Below are positions 36,688-45,839 of a stretch of 61,837 nucleotides of DNA, piece by piece; within the stretch, counting starts at the first letter, position 1; each line of letters begins with the position of its first letter. Below the pieces are notes generated by a model. That model worked only from the letters and a program-made list of their open reading frames with translations. It did not search any database and had not been told where the DNA came from. Both the position numbers and the translations under genes were made by a program. The stretch is from Pseudomonadales bacterium (GTDB lineage: Bacteria; Pseudomonadota; Gammaproteobacteria; Pseudomonadales; Azotimanducaceae), in contig JAKUTH010000010.1 in the NCBI GenBank assembly GCA_022448085.1, positions 1-61,837 on the forward strand, given 5' to 3'.

Positions 36688-36729
36688 ATGCGTACCATTG
36701 AATACGCGACACACACCACCGATGAATAA
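36688..36729 (+). CDS. Candidate rho leader peptide (13 residues)
   Basis: Short ORF MRTIEYATHTTDE with a purine-rich site AAGAGAAGG placed just before its ATG, far better than that of rho itself. Its stop lies six bases before the rho ATG, and a five-codon frame at 36722 overlaps the rho start. This suggests translational coupling. E. coli rho also has a leader ORF (rhoL), though of unrelated sequence. Existence of the peptide is inferred only from the ribosome site and position. Confidence 0.35.
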   Translation: MRTIEYATHTTDE

Positions 36730-36735
36730 CGTGAA

Positions 36736-37998
36736 ATGAATTTAACAGACTTGAAAAGAAAACCCGTCGCCGAGCTCGTCGAAATGGCTCATGAAATGGG
36801 ACTTGAAAATCTAGCTCGGTCACGAAAACAGGAAGTGATCGCCGCGATATTACGCAAACAAGCGCAAAGTGGCGTCGACATTTATGGCAACGGGACCCTC
36901 GAAATACTATCCGATGGCTTCGGTTTTCTCCGCTCCCACGATACAAGCTACTTGGCGGGTCCCGACGACATCTACGTTTCTCACAGCCAAATTCGGCGTT
37001 TTAATTTGCGTACTGGCGATAGTATTTCGGGAAAGATACGGCCGCCTAAAGATGGCGAACGATACTTCGCTCTCCTCAAAGTTGACGAAATTAATCTTTC
37101 CGAGCCCAATGCCAAGAAGCATCAGATTCTTTTTGAGAATTTGACGCCGCTCTTTCCTGAAGAGCGTTTTAACCTCGAACGCGGCAATGGCAGCACTGAG
37201 GATCTGTCGGGTCGAATCGTCGATCTGATCGCACCCATTGGCAAAGGACAACGAGCGCTTATCGTTTCTCCGCCAAAAGCAGGTAAGACTCTGATGCTTC
37301 AGGCGATCGCGCAATCGATTACGTCAAACGACCCAGACGCCATCATGATTGTGCTTTTGATCGACGAACGTCCGGAAGAAGTCACAGAAATGCAACGATT
37401 AGTGCAGGGTGAGGTCGTCGCTAGCACGTTCGACGAGCCGCCATCTCGCCATGTCCAAGTCGCTGAAATGGTCATCGAAAAAGCCAAGCGGCTAGTCGAA
37501 CACAAGAAAAATGTTGTAATCCTGCTTGATTCGATTACCCGACTTGCCCGTGCTTACAACACGATTGTGCCTTCTTCGGGCAAAGTCCTTACGGGAGGTG
37601 TCGACGCGCACGCACTCGAAAGGCCGAAGAGATTTTACGGTGCCGCACGGAATATCGAAGAAGGTGGAAGCCTAACCATTGTTGCAACGGCGATTGTGGA
37701 AACAGGGTCAAAGATGGACGAGGTCATCTACGAAGAATTCAAAGGCACAGGGAACATGGAACTTCACCTCGAACGGAAGATCGCGGAAAAACGCGTTTAT
37801 CCCGCCATTAACATTCGACGTTCGGGAACCCGCCGAGAAGAACTTCTCATGAGCGAAGAAGAGCTCCAACGTGTATGGATACTAAGAAAACTACTGCACG
37901 ATATGGACGATATAGCCGCAATCGAATTCATGACCGATAAGCTGAAAGACACAAAGACCAACGAAGAATTCTTTTCGTCGATGAAAGGTGGACGATAG
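36736..37998 (+). CDS. rho: Transcription termination factor Rho
   Basis: Hexameric RNA helicase that ends transcription, 420 residues as usual. N-terminal [18 protein letters not shown], cold-shock-like RNA domain with GFGFLRS near 60, Walker [12 protein letters not shown] near 180, Walker [17 protein letters not shown] near 260, and R-loop [22 protein letters not shown]. No insert or truncation. Its own ribosome site is weak; see the leader ORF. The stop is eight bases from the convergent hemD stop. Confidence 0.98.
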   Translation: MNLTDLKRKPVAELVEMAHEMGLENLARSRKQEVIAAILRKQAQSGVDIYGNGTLEILSDGFGFLRSHDTSYLAGPDDIYVSHSQIRRFNLRTGDSISGKIRPPKDGERYFALLKVDEINLSEPNAKKHQILFENLTPLFPEERFNLERGNGSTEDLSGRIVDLIAPIGKGQRALIVSPPKAGKTLMLQAIAQSITSNDPDAIMIVLLIDERPEEVTEMQRLVQGEVVASTFDEPPSRHVQVAEMVIEKAKRLVEHKKNVVILLDSITRLARAYNTIVPSSGKVLTGGVDAHALERPKRFYGAARNIEEGGSLTIVATAIVETGSKMDEVIYEEFKGTGNMELHLERKIAEKRVYPAINIRRSGTRREELLMSEEELQRVWILRKLLHDMDDIAAIEFMTDKLKDTKTNEEFFSSMKGGR

Positions 37999-38006
37999 AA
38001 CCCCGG

Positions 38007-38693
38007 TCAAAGTAGACGATCTTTAAGCGTCGCTACGACTGCCCGAGGGTCGGCGCCATTGCTATTAACAATATTCTTGAAACCAAAAGATCCCGCAACT
38101 TCAGCGACGCGACTCGAAGGTACTAAAACTGACAATTGCCCCCCGTCAAAATTCGCGTGCGTGAAACATAACTCGGCGATTCTCGAGAGCGCTTCGGCAC
38201 TTGAGGCGACGATGACATCGCATGCGCCGACGTCCACGACCGGTTCGAGCAAAACGCGACGGTACGTGATCCATGTACACACGCGAACCCCTTTGTCTAT
38301 GAGCCACTTGGCCAAGTCCGTACGTCCATCCGCACCCGCCACTATGAGCACACTTCCTGCAGCAGGGTATTGTTGCTCGAATAGTTCCAAAATCCCCTCG
38401 GAAGAGGCTTGTGCGGCCTGAACTGGCTCAAGCCCTATCGATCGAAGAGCCTCAGCAGTAGTCTGACCAACGGCTACCACTGGACCAACCGAACTCCATT
38501 TTCGTTCTATCGCGTGTTTCACGGCATGCTCTGATACAAACACGGTGACATCGAACTCTTCAGACGGCGTCGTTTCGTTCACTATCTCGGTTGTCAAGAC
38601 AGGAGCGTTTATCGATTCAAACCCCGCTTCGATTAACGCCCGCTCCAAGCGGGTTGCGCCGGGCTCGGAGCGGGTGATCCAAACGCAAGTCAT
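38007..38693 (-). CDS. hemD: Uroporphyrinogen-III synthase
   Basis: Closes and inverts ring D of hydroxymethylbilane. 228 residues of the poorly conserved HemD fold, recognised by TRSEPGATRLERALIEAGF at the N-terminus, VAVGQTTAEALRSIG, and VIVASSAEALSRI, together with its four-base overlap with hemC. The hemX/hemY genes that often follow are absent. Confidence 0.9.
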   Translation of the reverse strand: MTCVWITRSEPGATRLERALIEAGFESINAPVLTTEIVNETTPSEEFDVTVFVSEHAVKHAIERKWSSVGPVVAVGQTTAEALRSIGLEPVQAAQASSEGILELFEQQYPAAGSVLIVAGADGRTDLAKWLIDKGVRVCTWITYRRVLLEPVVDVGACDVIVASSAEALSRIAELCFTHANFDGGQLSVLVPSSRVAEVAGSFGFKNIVNSNGADPRAVVATLKDRLL

Positions 38694-39592
38694 CCGACGT
38701 CAATTAACCCGCGTGCACCCATAGCTAGCAATGTTTCCGCAGCATCTTCGGCTAAAGCAGCACTATCTTCACCCTTTTTCTCGACGCGCAAACATCGATC
38801 ACCGGCCTCGGTCAGAAGCACCGCGGTAACGTGGTAACCCGGGTCGAGTGGTCGGCAATAAACACCAAGTGGCGTGGTGCAATCTGCGCCAAGTCGCTTA
38901 ACCACCAGCCTTTCCGATTCGACCGCCATCGCGACACTATCGATGCACAATGAAGCAGCGATTGCCGCAATGTCTTTGCGTTCCCTCAAAAATTCAACGG
39001 CCAATGCACCTTGCCCAGCGGCAGGAACGCAGAAGTCGATATCCAGTCGCTGTCCTACTTCCGAGCTGAGACCAAGACGGTCGAGTCCCGCGCATGCTAG
39101 GAGTAGAGCGTCGAATTCACCGCGTCGAAGTTTTTCCAGCCGAGTCCCAACATTTCCCCGAACCGGAACAATGTCCAAATCCCGATTCTGTCTCACCAGT
39201 TGTGCGGCCCGTCGTCCGCTCGATGACCCGACTCGGCTGCCCTTAGGTAACGCTAGGATGCTATCGGCACCAACCAACGCATCACGCACGTCCGCCCTCT
39301 CACCCGCCGCCACTACACCAAACAATTCGTCGAGATTTGCTGGAACATCCTTCATGCTGTGGACGGCAAAATCAACCTGTTGTTCAAGCAAACCGCGCTC
39401 TAGTTCTTGGGTGAAAAGACCTTTCCCGCCCAAGTCTTGAAGACGCTCGTGCCGGCGAATATCGCCCTCGGTGGTGTAACCAACGATTTCGACGTCTAAT
39501 TCATTATCGCTTTGGGATAATAGTGAACCCACGTGCTTCGCCTGCCATAACGCAAGCTCGCTTTTTCTCGTTGCGATACGAATCTTCTTCAT
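38690..39592 (-). CDS. hemC: Porphobilinogen deaminase (hydroxymethylbilane synthase)
   Basis: Polymerises four porphobilinogens. 300 residues starting KIRIATRKSELALWQAKHV. Arg-rich site LPKGSRVGSSSGRRAAQL (about 125-143) and the cofactor Cys in RLGADCTTPLGVYC (about 238) are present. Overlaps hemD by four bases. Divergent from argH across 266 bases. Confidence 0.97.
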   Translation of the reverse strand: MKKIRIATRKSELALWQAKHVGSLLSQSDNELDVEIVGYTTEGDIRRHERLQDLGGKGLFTQELERGLLEQQVDFAVHSMKDVPANLDELFGVVAAGERADVRDALVGADSILALPKGSRVGSSSGRRAAQLVRQNRDLDIVPVRGNVGTRLEKLRRGEFDALLLACAGLDRLGLSSEVGQRLDIDFCVPAAGQGALAVEFLRERKDIAAIAASLCIDSVAMAVESERLVVKRLGADCTTPLGVYCRPLDPGYHVTAVLLTEAGDRCLRVEKKGEDSAALAEDAAETLLAMGARGLIDVG

Positions 39593-39820
39593 CGCGCGTG
39601 GAGGTATCCGTTCAGCCTCATTTATTGATCACTCAGTGCACCCATCCAAAGGAAGTCGCCATCAAAGCAGTTCGCTCGATTGCTCGACGATACAGCGACC
39701 ACGCGTTGTTGCGAAGCGCTCCCGAACGCGGTGACCAAAAAAATCGTACCCCGCGCATTTGACGTCGCCCAACCACGTAAATTCGTCAACGAAGAGAAAA
39801 AACCTTAGCCAACCCGACGT

Positions 39821-39829
39821 TGGTATAAT
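39821..39829 (+). promoter_or_regulatory. Extended -10 promoter of argH
   Basis: TGG-TATAAT with a consensus -10 hexamer at 39824-39829, 29 bases before the argH ATG; no good -35. The inverted repeat CCAAC-CCGAC-GTTGG (39809-39823) abuts it and could be a regulatory site. The remainder of the 266-base gap shows no gene. Confidence 0.5.
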
Positions 39830-39858
39830 CTCACTTCTTCTCAGCGCCGCTTTACGCA

Positions 39859-41241
39859 ATGGCCAAAATCCCTACCAAACCATGGGGCGGACGTTTTTCA
39901 GAGCCCACCAATAAATTCGTAGAACGTTTTTCTGCGTCGGTCAATTTCGACCATCGGTTATACGCTTACGACATTCTAGGTTCGACCGCTCATGCAGAGA
40001 TGCTCTCGAAGATCGGCGTTCTAACCGATGCAGAATGCCACGTCATTACCGACGGATTGCATAAAATTCGTGAGGAAATTGAGACCGGGAATTTCGAATG
40101 GTCGATCGTCCTCGAAGATGTACACATGAACATCGAAGCACGCCTGGTCGAACTCGTCGGTGAGCCTGGGAAAAAGCTCCATACCGGCCGTTCGCGAAAC
40201 GACCAAATCGCGACGGATATGCGCCTTTGGACGCGTGATCAAATCGATCAGATCATCGCCGAACAATCTGTCATCCTTGGACATCTGTTGGATACGGCTG
40301 AACGTCACACGAGCACTATCATGCCTGGGTTTACGCACCTGCAGGTTGCCCAGCCAATCACCTTCGGCCACCACCTATTGGCTTGGTTCGAAATGTTGCA
40401 TCGGGATCGAGAGCGATTCTCAGAGTGTCGTCACCGAGTAAACGTCTCGCCCCTTGGTAGCGCTGCTTTAGCAGGAACCGGTTTTCCGATTGACCGCGAA
40501 TTTACCGCCAAGAAGCTTGGATTTGAGGGCCTCGCACAGAACTCGCTTGACGCAGTGAGTGACCGTGATTTCGCAATCGAGTTTGCTGCGATCGCGAGCA
40601 TGACGTCGCTGCACCTATCGCGTTGGTGTGAAGAACTCATCGCGTGGAATTCGCCCGCGTTTGATTTCATTGAGCTACCCGACAGTTTTTGTACGGGTTC
40701 GAGCATCATGCCGCAGAAAAAGAACCCGGACATCCCTGAACTCGTACGTGGTAAAACCGGCAGAGTCTTCGGTAATCTTTCCAGCTTAATGGTGTTAATG
40801 AAAAGCCAGCCCTTGGCGTATAACAGGGATAACCAAGAAGACAAAGAAGCCCTTTTTGATACGGCCGATACCCTTCGAGATTGCCTTTTCGCAATGGGCG
40901 AAATAATCGCGGCAATGTCACCTAGGGTGGACAATATGCGCGCGTTCGCGGAAAAAGGTTTCGCGACGGCGACGGACCTAGCGGATTACCTTGTCCGAAA
41001 GGGCGTCCCCTTTAGAGATGCTCATGCTATCGTCGGGCACGCAGTTGCCCACGCGTCGGAGAAGGGACTCGCCATTCATGAAATCGAGCTTTCCCAACTC
41101 CAGCAGTTTTCTGACGCCATCGATGCGGACGTTTTCGATTCCCTGACTTTGGAAGGATCGATCGCCGCGCGCAACCACCTTGGCGGTACAGCTCCAGAAG
41201 CCGTCATGGCAGCCATCAAAAACGCTAGGAAAAGACTGTGA
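39859..41241 (+). CDS. argH: Argininosuccinate lyase
   Basis: Last step of arginine synthesis, splitting argininosuccinate to arginine and fumarate. 460 residues. Family motifs: [12 protein letters not shown] start, [17 protein letters not shown] near 110, [14 protein letters not shown] near 160 with catalytic His, and the signature [12 protein letters not shown] near 282. The region after it leads without a further promoter into lptM-lysA. Confidence 0.97.
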   Translation: MAKIPTKPWGGRFSEPTNKFVERFSASVNFDHRLYAYDILGSTAHAEMLSKIGVLTDAECHVITDGLHKIREEIETGNFEWSIVLEDVHMNIEARLVELVGEPGKKLHTGRSRNDQIATDMRLWTRDQIDQIIAEQSVILGHLLDTAERHTSTIMPGFTHLQVAQPITFGHHLLAWFEMLHRDRERFSECRHRVNVSPLGSAALAGTGFPIDREFTAKKLGFEGLAQNSLDAVSDRDFAIEFAAIASMTSLHLSRWCEELIAWNSPAFDFIELPDSFCTGSSIMPQKKNPDIPELVRGKTGRVFGNLSSLMVLMKSQPLAYNRDNQEDKEALFDTADTLRDCLFAMGEIIAAMSPRVDNMRAFAEKGFATATDLADYLVRKGVPFRDAHAIVGHAVAHASEKGLAIHEIELSQLQQFSDAIDADVFDSLTLEGSIAARNHLGGTAPEAVMAAIKNARKRL

Positions 41242-41316
41242 CCACTCTCGACCAAATTCACCTCACAACACCGCTGTGCCTATACCGCTGCGCCTTTTTT
41301 TTACTGGACGTTTGAA

Positions 41317-41415
41317 ATGCGCCTTTTTCTAATCGCCGCGGTCTGCTTCCTGGTTGCGACCTGTGGCCAAAAAGGTCCGCTGACCCTACCCGACGAGACC
41401 GTTATCACAGGATAG
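41317..41415 (+). CDS. lptM: LptM (YifL) small lipoprotein
   Basis: 32-codon gene missed by ordinary ORF limits. MRLFLIAAVCFLVATCGQKG: signal with lipobox LVATC, lipidated Cys at 16, then the family-typical CGQKGPLTLP. LptM stabilises the LptD-LptE lipopolysaccharide translocon in the outer membrane. GGACG precedes the ATG, and the stop is two bases before the ATG of lysA. The same place next to lysA/dapF is conserved in gammaproteobacteria. Confidence 0.92.
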   Translation: MRLFLIAAVCFLVATCGQKGPLTLPDETVITG

Positions 41416-41417
41416 CT

Positions 41418-42665
41418 ATGTCGCTTGACCGAACGGATGGAATTCTTTGTTTAGACGGCGTGCGGCTAGACGAGGTTGCGGACCGCTTTGGCACCCCAAC
41501 CTATGTCTATAGTTGGACTAATATAGAAGCTCGATACCGAGATCTTGCGCGAGCCCTTGCCGACACCAGGCACCGAATCTGTTATTCCGTGAAAGCGAAT
41601 AGCAACCTAGCGATACTCCATCATTTGAGCGAGCTAGGCGCAAATTTTGACATCGTGTCAGGAGGGGAATTGGAGCGCCTCATGGTGGTCGGTATTTCTC
41701 CGTCACAGGCAATCTTCTCCGGTGTCGGCAAAAGCGTGGCAGAAATCGACTTCGCCCTAAAAGCAGGAATCGGGTGCATCAATATGGAAAGCACCGCGGA
41801 ATTAGAAAGGATTGAAGCGCGCTCCGGTCTCCTAGGCAAAATAGCGCCTGTGTCCGTCCGGCTCAATCCCGACGTCGATGCCAATACACATCCCTATATT
41901 TCGACAGGCTTGAGGAAAAATAAGTTTGGTGTTGCGGAGACAGAGGCGATCGAAATGTGTCGCTATGCACACAAATCGGAGAGCTTGAAAATCTTTGGGC
42001 TAGGTTGCCACATCGGTTCCCAAATCAACCAGACTGCGCCTTTCATCGAGGCACTGGATCACCTGATCAGGCTCACCCATCAATTGTCTGATGAAGGAAT
42101 TGAACTAGCACACCTGGATTTAGGCGGCGGACTTGGAATTCGCTACGCCGATGAAGAAGAACTTGATATAGCAAGCTACGCAGCTGCCGTATCCGAAAAG
42201 CTAGAAGGCCTCAACGTCGAATTACTGATTGAACCGGGTCGTTATCTAGTCGCCGAAGCTGGTCTGCTATTGACCCGAGTCGAGTACCTCAAACCTTCGC
42301 GCGTGGCTGATCAACCAAATTACGCGGTCGTGGACGCAGCAATGAATGACCTCATTCGACCCGCTCTTTATCAGGCGTATCACCAAGTCCTTTCAGTAGG
42401 CGCTGATGCTATAGACAGCTGTCGATGGGACATCGTTGGCCCAATTTGCGAATCCGGCGACTTCCTCGCGCTGCAGCGCGATCTCGACTTGTCCGAGGGT
42501 TCCTTGTTGGCAATACTTTCGACGGGTGCATACGGTTTCGTCCAGTCCTCAAACTACAATACGAGAGCGCGATCAGCCGAAGTAATGATCCGCAGTAACG
42601 AGTTGCAGCTGGTCCGCGATAGAGAATCCATCAGCGATCTTCTGCGTCTCGAACGGATCTTGTGA
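41418..42665 (+). CDS. lysA: Diaminopimelate decarboxylase
   Basis: PLP enzyme making lysine from meso-diaminopimelate, 415 residues. PLP Lys in CYSVKANSNLAIL (about 57), glycine-rich phosphate loop LDLGGGLGI, EPGRYLVAEAG, and the C-terminal CESGDFLA plus GAYGFVQSSNYN. Second gene of the lptM-lysA-dapF-DUF484-xerC-HAD operon. Confidence 0.97.
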   Translation: MSLDRTDGILCLDGVRLDEVADRFGTPTYVYSWTNIEARYRDLARALADTRHRICYSVKANSNLAILHHLSELGANFDIVSGGELERLMVVGISPSQAIFSGVGKSVAEIDFALKAGIGCINMESTAELERIEARSGLLGKIAPVSVRLNPDVDANTHPYISTGLRKNKFGVAETEAIEMCRYAHKSESLKIFGLGCHIGSQINQTAPFIEALDHLIRLTHQLSDEGIELAHLDLGGGLGIRYADEEELDIASYAAAVSEKLEGLNVELLIEPGRYLVAEAGLLLTRVEYLKPSRVADQPNYAVVDAAMNDLIRPALYQAYHQVLSVGADAIDSCRWDIVGPICESGDFLALQRDLDLSEGSLLAILSTGAYGFVQSSNYNTRARSAEVMIRSNELQLVRDRESISDLLRLERIL

Positions 42666-42683
42666 TCGGATCGAGATTGAGTC

Positions 42684-43535
42684 ATGCAACTTAAGTTTAC
42701 GAAAATGCACGGATTAGGAAATGACTTCCTGGTCCTCGAACTCGTAACCCAGAACTTTGATCTCACACCAGAACTTATCAGGACGTGGGGAGATCGAAGG
42801 ACCGGGATCGGTTTCGATCAGCTTTTAATCGTCCGCCCACCCTCAAATCCCGAGACAGATTTCCGCTACCAAATTTTTAATATTGATGGCTCGGAAGCAC
42901 AGCAATGCGGAAATGGCGCTCGTTGTATCGCTAAATATGTGACACACGCGGGACTAACGATCAAGAAATCGCTGCGAATGGATGCACCTAGTGGAATCGT
43001 TAATACATCGATCCTCGAGATTGCGGTAGACAGCCCAAATACCAGTATTGTTCGTGTGGACATGGGCGTCCCCTGCACCAAACCATCCGTAATTCCATTT
43101 CTTACGGACGAGCCAGCCGTTAAGTACACGGTCGACATTGGGTCCCAGGAAATCGAGTTTGTTCCGTTATCGATGGGAAATCCCCATGCGGTGGTTATTG
43201 TCGACGACGTCAACGACGCACCCGTCACGGAGTGGGCACGGACGCTACAAACCAACGACCGATTTCCCGAGGGCGTCAATGTTGAGTTTATGCAAATCGT
43301 CGATCGCCAGTTTGTGCGCCTTCGTGTAATTGAACGCGGTGTCGGTGAAACACTTGCTTGTGGTACGGGAGCTTGTGCTGGAGTTGTCGCAGGGCGTTTA
43401 CTTGGAAAATTGGACGATAGGGTCAAAGTGTCTTTACCAGGAGGTAAAGTACGCATCGTGTGGCAGGGTGAAAGTTCAATCGTTGAAATGATCGGCCCAG
43501 CTACTTGGGTATACGACGGCGAACTCCGTATATGA
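42684..43535 (+). CDS. dapF: Diaminopimelate epimerase
   Basis: Epimerises LL- to meso-diaminopimelate for lysine and peptidoglycan. 283 residues beginning MQLKFTKMHGLGNDF. The two catalytic Cys lie in QQCGNGARCI (about 75) and ETLACGTGACAG (about 225). The stop overlaps the next ATG as ATGA. Confidence 0.97.
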   Translation: MQLKFTKMHGLGNDFLVLELVTQNFDLTPELIRTWGDRRTGIGFDQLLIVRPPSNPETDFRYQIFNIDGSEAQQCGNGARCIAKYVTHAGLTIKKSLRMDAPSGIVNTSILEIAVDSPNTSIVRVDMGVPCTKPSVIPFLTDEPAVKYTVDIGSQEIEFVPLSMGNPHAVVIVDDVNDAPVTEWARTLQTNDRFPEGVNVEFMQIVDRQFVRLRVIERGVGETLACGTGACAGVVAGRLLGKLDDRVKVSLPGGKVRIVWQGESSIVEMIGPATWVYDGELRI

Positions 43536-44215
43536 CGACAAACTCCGATGGCCCCATTATCGACGACGATGCGGTGGTCGCATACTTGGAAAGTGAGCGC
43601 GAGTTTTTTGAGCGCCACCCCGAAGTGATCTCGAAGCTCGAACTACCTCACGAATCTGGATCAGCAACATCGCTTGTTGAACGTCAAGTATCGCTGTTGA
43701 GAGAGCGCAATATTGACTTGAGGAAACGTTTAAACGAACTCGTCGATAATGCAGGCGTTAACGACGACGTTTTCCTTAAGACGCGTACGTTGACATTGGC
43801 ACTGATGGATACCGTTGATCTCCAGGGCCTCGACCAAGTTCTGGCAACAAGATTGATCGAAGGATTCGACGCGAATCACGGGCTCTGTTACGTGCTCGAC
43901 TGGCGAGCAACAGCCGACTACCAGCACATCGTCGGCGTCCCTGCGAACGACGAGCCGCCCATTCCTCGCCTTTTCAGCCAACCTGAACCCGTCTGTGGAA
44001 TTTATCGACCGAAAGAATATGAGGCCCTGTTCCCGGACTCTCACTTAACTCAACCAGGTTCCGTGGCGCTCGTCCCCATGCGGCTATCCGGCCTTGAAGC
44101 AATTCTCGCGATTGGTTCTAACGATTCACAACGCTTCGTACCAGAGAAGGGGACGTTATTTCTCGAATACATCAGCGACGTTTTAAGTCGCACCTTGAAT
44201 CGAGTGATTCAATAG
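43532..44215 (+). CDS. DUF484 family protein
   Basis: 227 residues from the ATG at 43532 that overlaps the dapF stop (ATGA); upstream in-frame codons lie inside dapF. DUF484 is a GAF-like fold. N-terminal VVAYLESEREFFERHPEVISKL is the diagnostic start, with a coiled coil around SLLRERNIDLRKRL. The gene invariably sits between dapF and xerC, so a link to cell-wall or recombination timing is suspected, but biochemical function is unknown. Confidence 0.9.
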   Translation: MTTNSDGPIIDDDAVVAYLESEREFFERHPEVISKLELPHESGSATSLVERQVSLLRERNIDLRKRLNELVDNAGVNDDVFLKTRTLTLALMDTVDLQGLDQVLATRLIEGFDANHGLCYVLDWRATADYQHIVGVPANDEPPIPRLFSQPEPVCGIYRPKEYEALFPDSHLTQPGSVALVPMRLSGLEAILAIGSNDSQRFVPEKGTLFLEYISDVLSRTLNRVIQ

Positions 44216-44223
44216 AGGTTGGC

Positions 44224-45123
44224 ATGACATCGGACAATAGTCTGCTATTGGAAGATTATTTCAGGCACCTTACGGTCGAACGCCGTCTTTCCTCCCATAC
44301 GTTAAAAGCTTATTCGCGCGACCTCAAAAAATTTTTCCTGGTCTATCCAACGCTGTCCGTCGACGAGATTACATCCGCTGATATCAAGCACCACATTGCT
44401 CGATTAAATCAACGGGGGCTTTCTCCGCGGTCGATAAAGCGGGCCCTCTCGTGCTTACGTTCTTTCTTCGTTTACTTAGTACGAAAAGATCTCTTGGCCA
44501 ACAATCCGGCCACCGGTGTCCGGGCGCCGAGAATCGCGAAAAAACTTCCACGAGCCCTTGATACCGATCAAGCAGCCCAACTACTTGTTGGAAGTGTTAC
44601 GACCCCGATCGAGAAGAGGGACCGCGCCCTGCTCGAACTATTTTATGGCAGCGGTATTCGCCTCGCCGAGTTAGTTGGACTCGATATTCAGGATCTGGAT
44701 CTCGCGAACGGCAATGCTCGGGTTTTAGGAAAGGGGCGCAAGACACGAATCGTGCCACTCGGCTCCCACACCGTTACGGCACTTCAAGCATGGTTATCCA
44801 CCCGATCCGATCAGCAACCCGAGGACCCTGTTTTCGTCGGACGCGGCAACCAACGTATCAGTCCTCGCACGGTTCAGCTCCGCGTCAAACGTGCCGGGAT
44901 GAAAGCCCTGGGGGTTGATTCGATCCACCCACACCTTTTGCGACACAGCTTTGCCAGCCACTTGTTAGAGTCAAGTGGAGACTTGCGCGCAGTCCAGGAG
45001 CTTTTAGGCCATTCAGACATTTCGACAACGCAAATCTATACCCATCTGGACTTCCAACATCTCGCTAAGGTTTATGACGTTTCTCATCCCAGAGCACGGG
45101 AGAAAAAGGAAGGTAGCAAATGA
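44224..45123 (+). CDS. xerC: Tyrosine recombinase XerC
   Basis: Acts with XerD at dif to resolve chromosome dimers. 299 residues. N-terminal SAM-like core-binding domain, then catalytic residues: Arg in YGSGIRLAELVGL, Lys in GKGRKTRIVPL, HxxR in HPHLLRHSFASHLLE, and the nucleophile Tyr in QIYTHLDF. Overlaps the HAD gene by four bases. Genomic position identifies it as XerC rather than a phage integrase. Confidence 0.95.
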   Translation: MTSDNSLLLEDYFRHLTVERRLSSHTLKAYSRDLKKFFLVYPTLSVDEITSADIKHHIARLNQRGLSPRSIKRALSCLRSFFVYLVRKDLLANNPATGVRAPRIAKKLPRALDTDQAAQLLVGSVTTPIEKRDRALLELFYGSGIRLAELVGLDIQDLDLANGNARVLGKGRKTRIVPLGSHTVTALQAWLSTRSDQQPEDPVFVGRGNQRISPRTVQLRVKRAGMKALGVDSIHPHLLRHSFASHLLESSGDLRAVQELLGHSDISTTQIYTHLDFQHLAKVYDVSHPRAREKKEGSK

Positions 45124-45818
45124 CAATCCGGTTGGTGACCTTTGATTTGGATAACACCCTTTGGCACGTGGACACCGTCATTCGCCGCGCGGAAAAGGAA
45201 ACGCATAATTGGATACAACCCCGAGTTCCAGAGTACGCCAGTTACATGACCACGGAAAACGTTGCATCTCTTCGCGCTCGGGTTATGGAAGAGAATCCGG
45301 GTATACGGCACGACGTTTCGGCGTTGCGCATTCAGATGATGCGTCGCGCGTTCGAACAATGCGGTTTACGGCGTACGGAGGCGGATGCCAAGGCGCGTGA
45401 GGCGTTTGCCGTGTTTATACGTTGGCGCAATACCATTACGTTTTACGATGGCGCCCAAGACACACTCAGTACCCTCTCGAACCGTTATCAACTCGCCGCG
45501 CTCACCAATGGGAATGCAGACGTTCGAAAGGTTGGCTTGGACTCTTATTTTTCCTTTGCGATATCTGCAGCCGACGTTGGCTCCAGCAAGCCGAGCTCCG
45601 AAATGTTCTTGGAGGCGATGCATCGTACCGAAGTTTCACCCGACCACGCAGTTCACGTTGGCGACCACCCGATTGACGATATCGAAGGTGCCAATCGTGT
45701 GGGTATGCATTCCATTTGGGTTAATTTCGACGGCAAAACGGACCGTGTACCAGCCGATGCAACGGTCACCGATTTACCTTCTCTCGTAGGGGCAATCGCC
45801 ACGCTCGAAGGCTCGTAG
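45120..45818 (+). CDS. HAD hydrolase, YigB type
   Basis: 232 residues, HAD superfamily subclass I. Motif I TFDLDNTLWHVDTVI, motif II ALTNGNAD, motif III Lys in GSSKPSSEMF, motif IV HVGDHPIDDIEGA. Location after xerC equals E. coli yigB, an FMN phosphatase for riboflavin synthesis, so FMN hydrolysis is the best guess. Convergent with thrC, 21 bases apart. Confidence 0.88.
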   Translation: MTIRLVTFDLDNTLWHVDTVIRRAEKETHNWIQPRVPEYASYMTTENVASLRARVMEENPGIRHDVSALRIQMMRRAFEQCGLRRTEADAKAREAFAVFIRWRNTITFYDGAQDTLSTLSNRYQLAALTNGNADVRKVGLDSYFSFAISAADVGSSKPSSEMFLEAMHRTEVSPDHAVHVGDHPIDDIEGANRVGMHSIWVNFDGKTDRVPADATVTDLPSLVGAIATLEGS

Positions 45819-45839
45819 CGTGAGCAACCTGCTGCTCTC

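Noticed and set aside
38874-39440. 188-codon plus-strand frame opposite hemC
   Set aside because: Low-complexity Ser/Arg/Pro composition and complete overlap with hemC.
42866-43618. 250-codon minus-strand frame opposite dapF
   Set aside because: It is antisense to a well-conserved gene with both catalytic Cys motifs; composition is rich in Ser/Thr/Pro as expected for a shadow.
44224-45123. Tyrosine recombinase as evidence of a mobile element
   Set aside because: It is chromosomal XerC in its conserved operon; no att-like repeats or phage genes are near.
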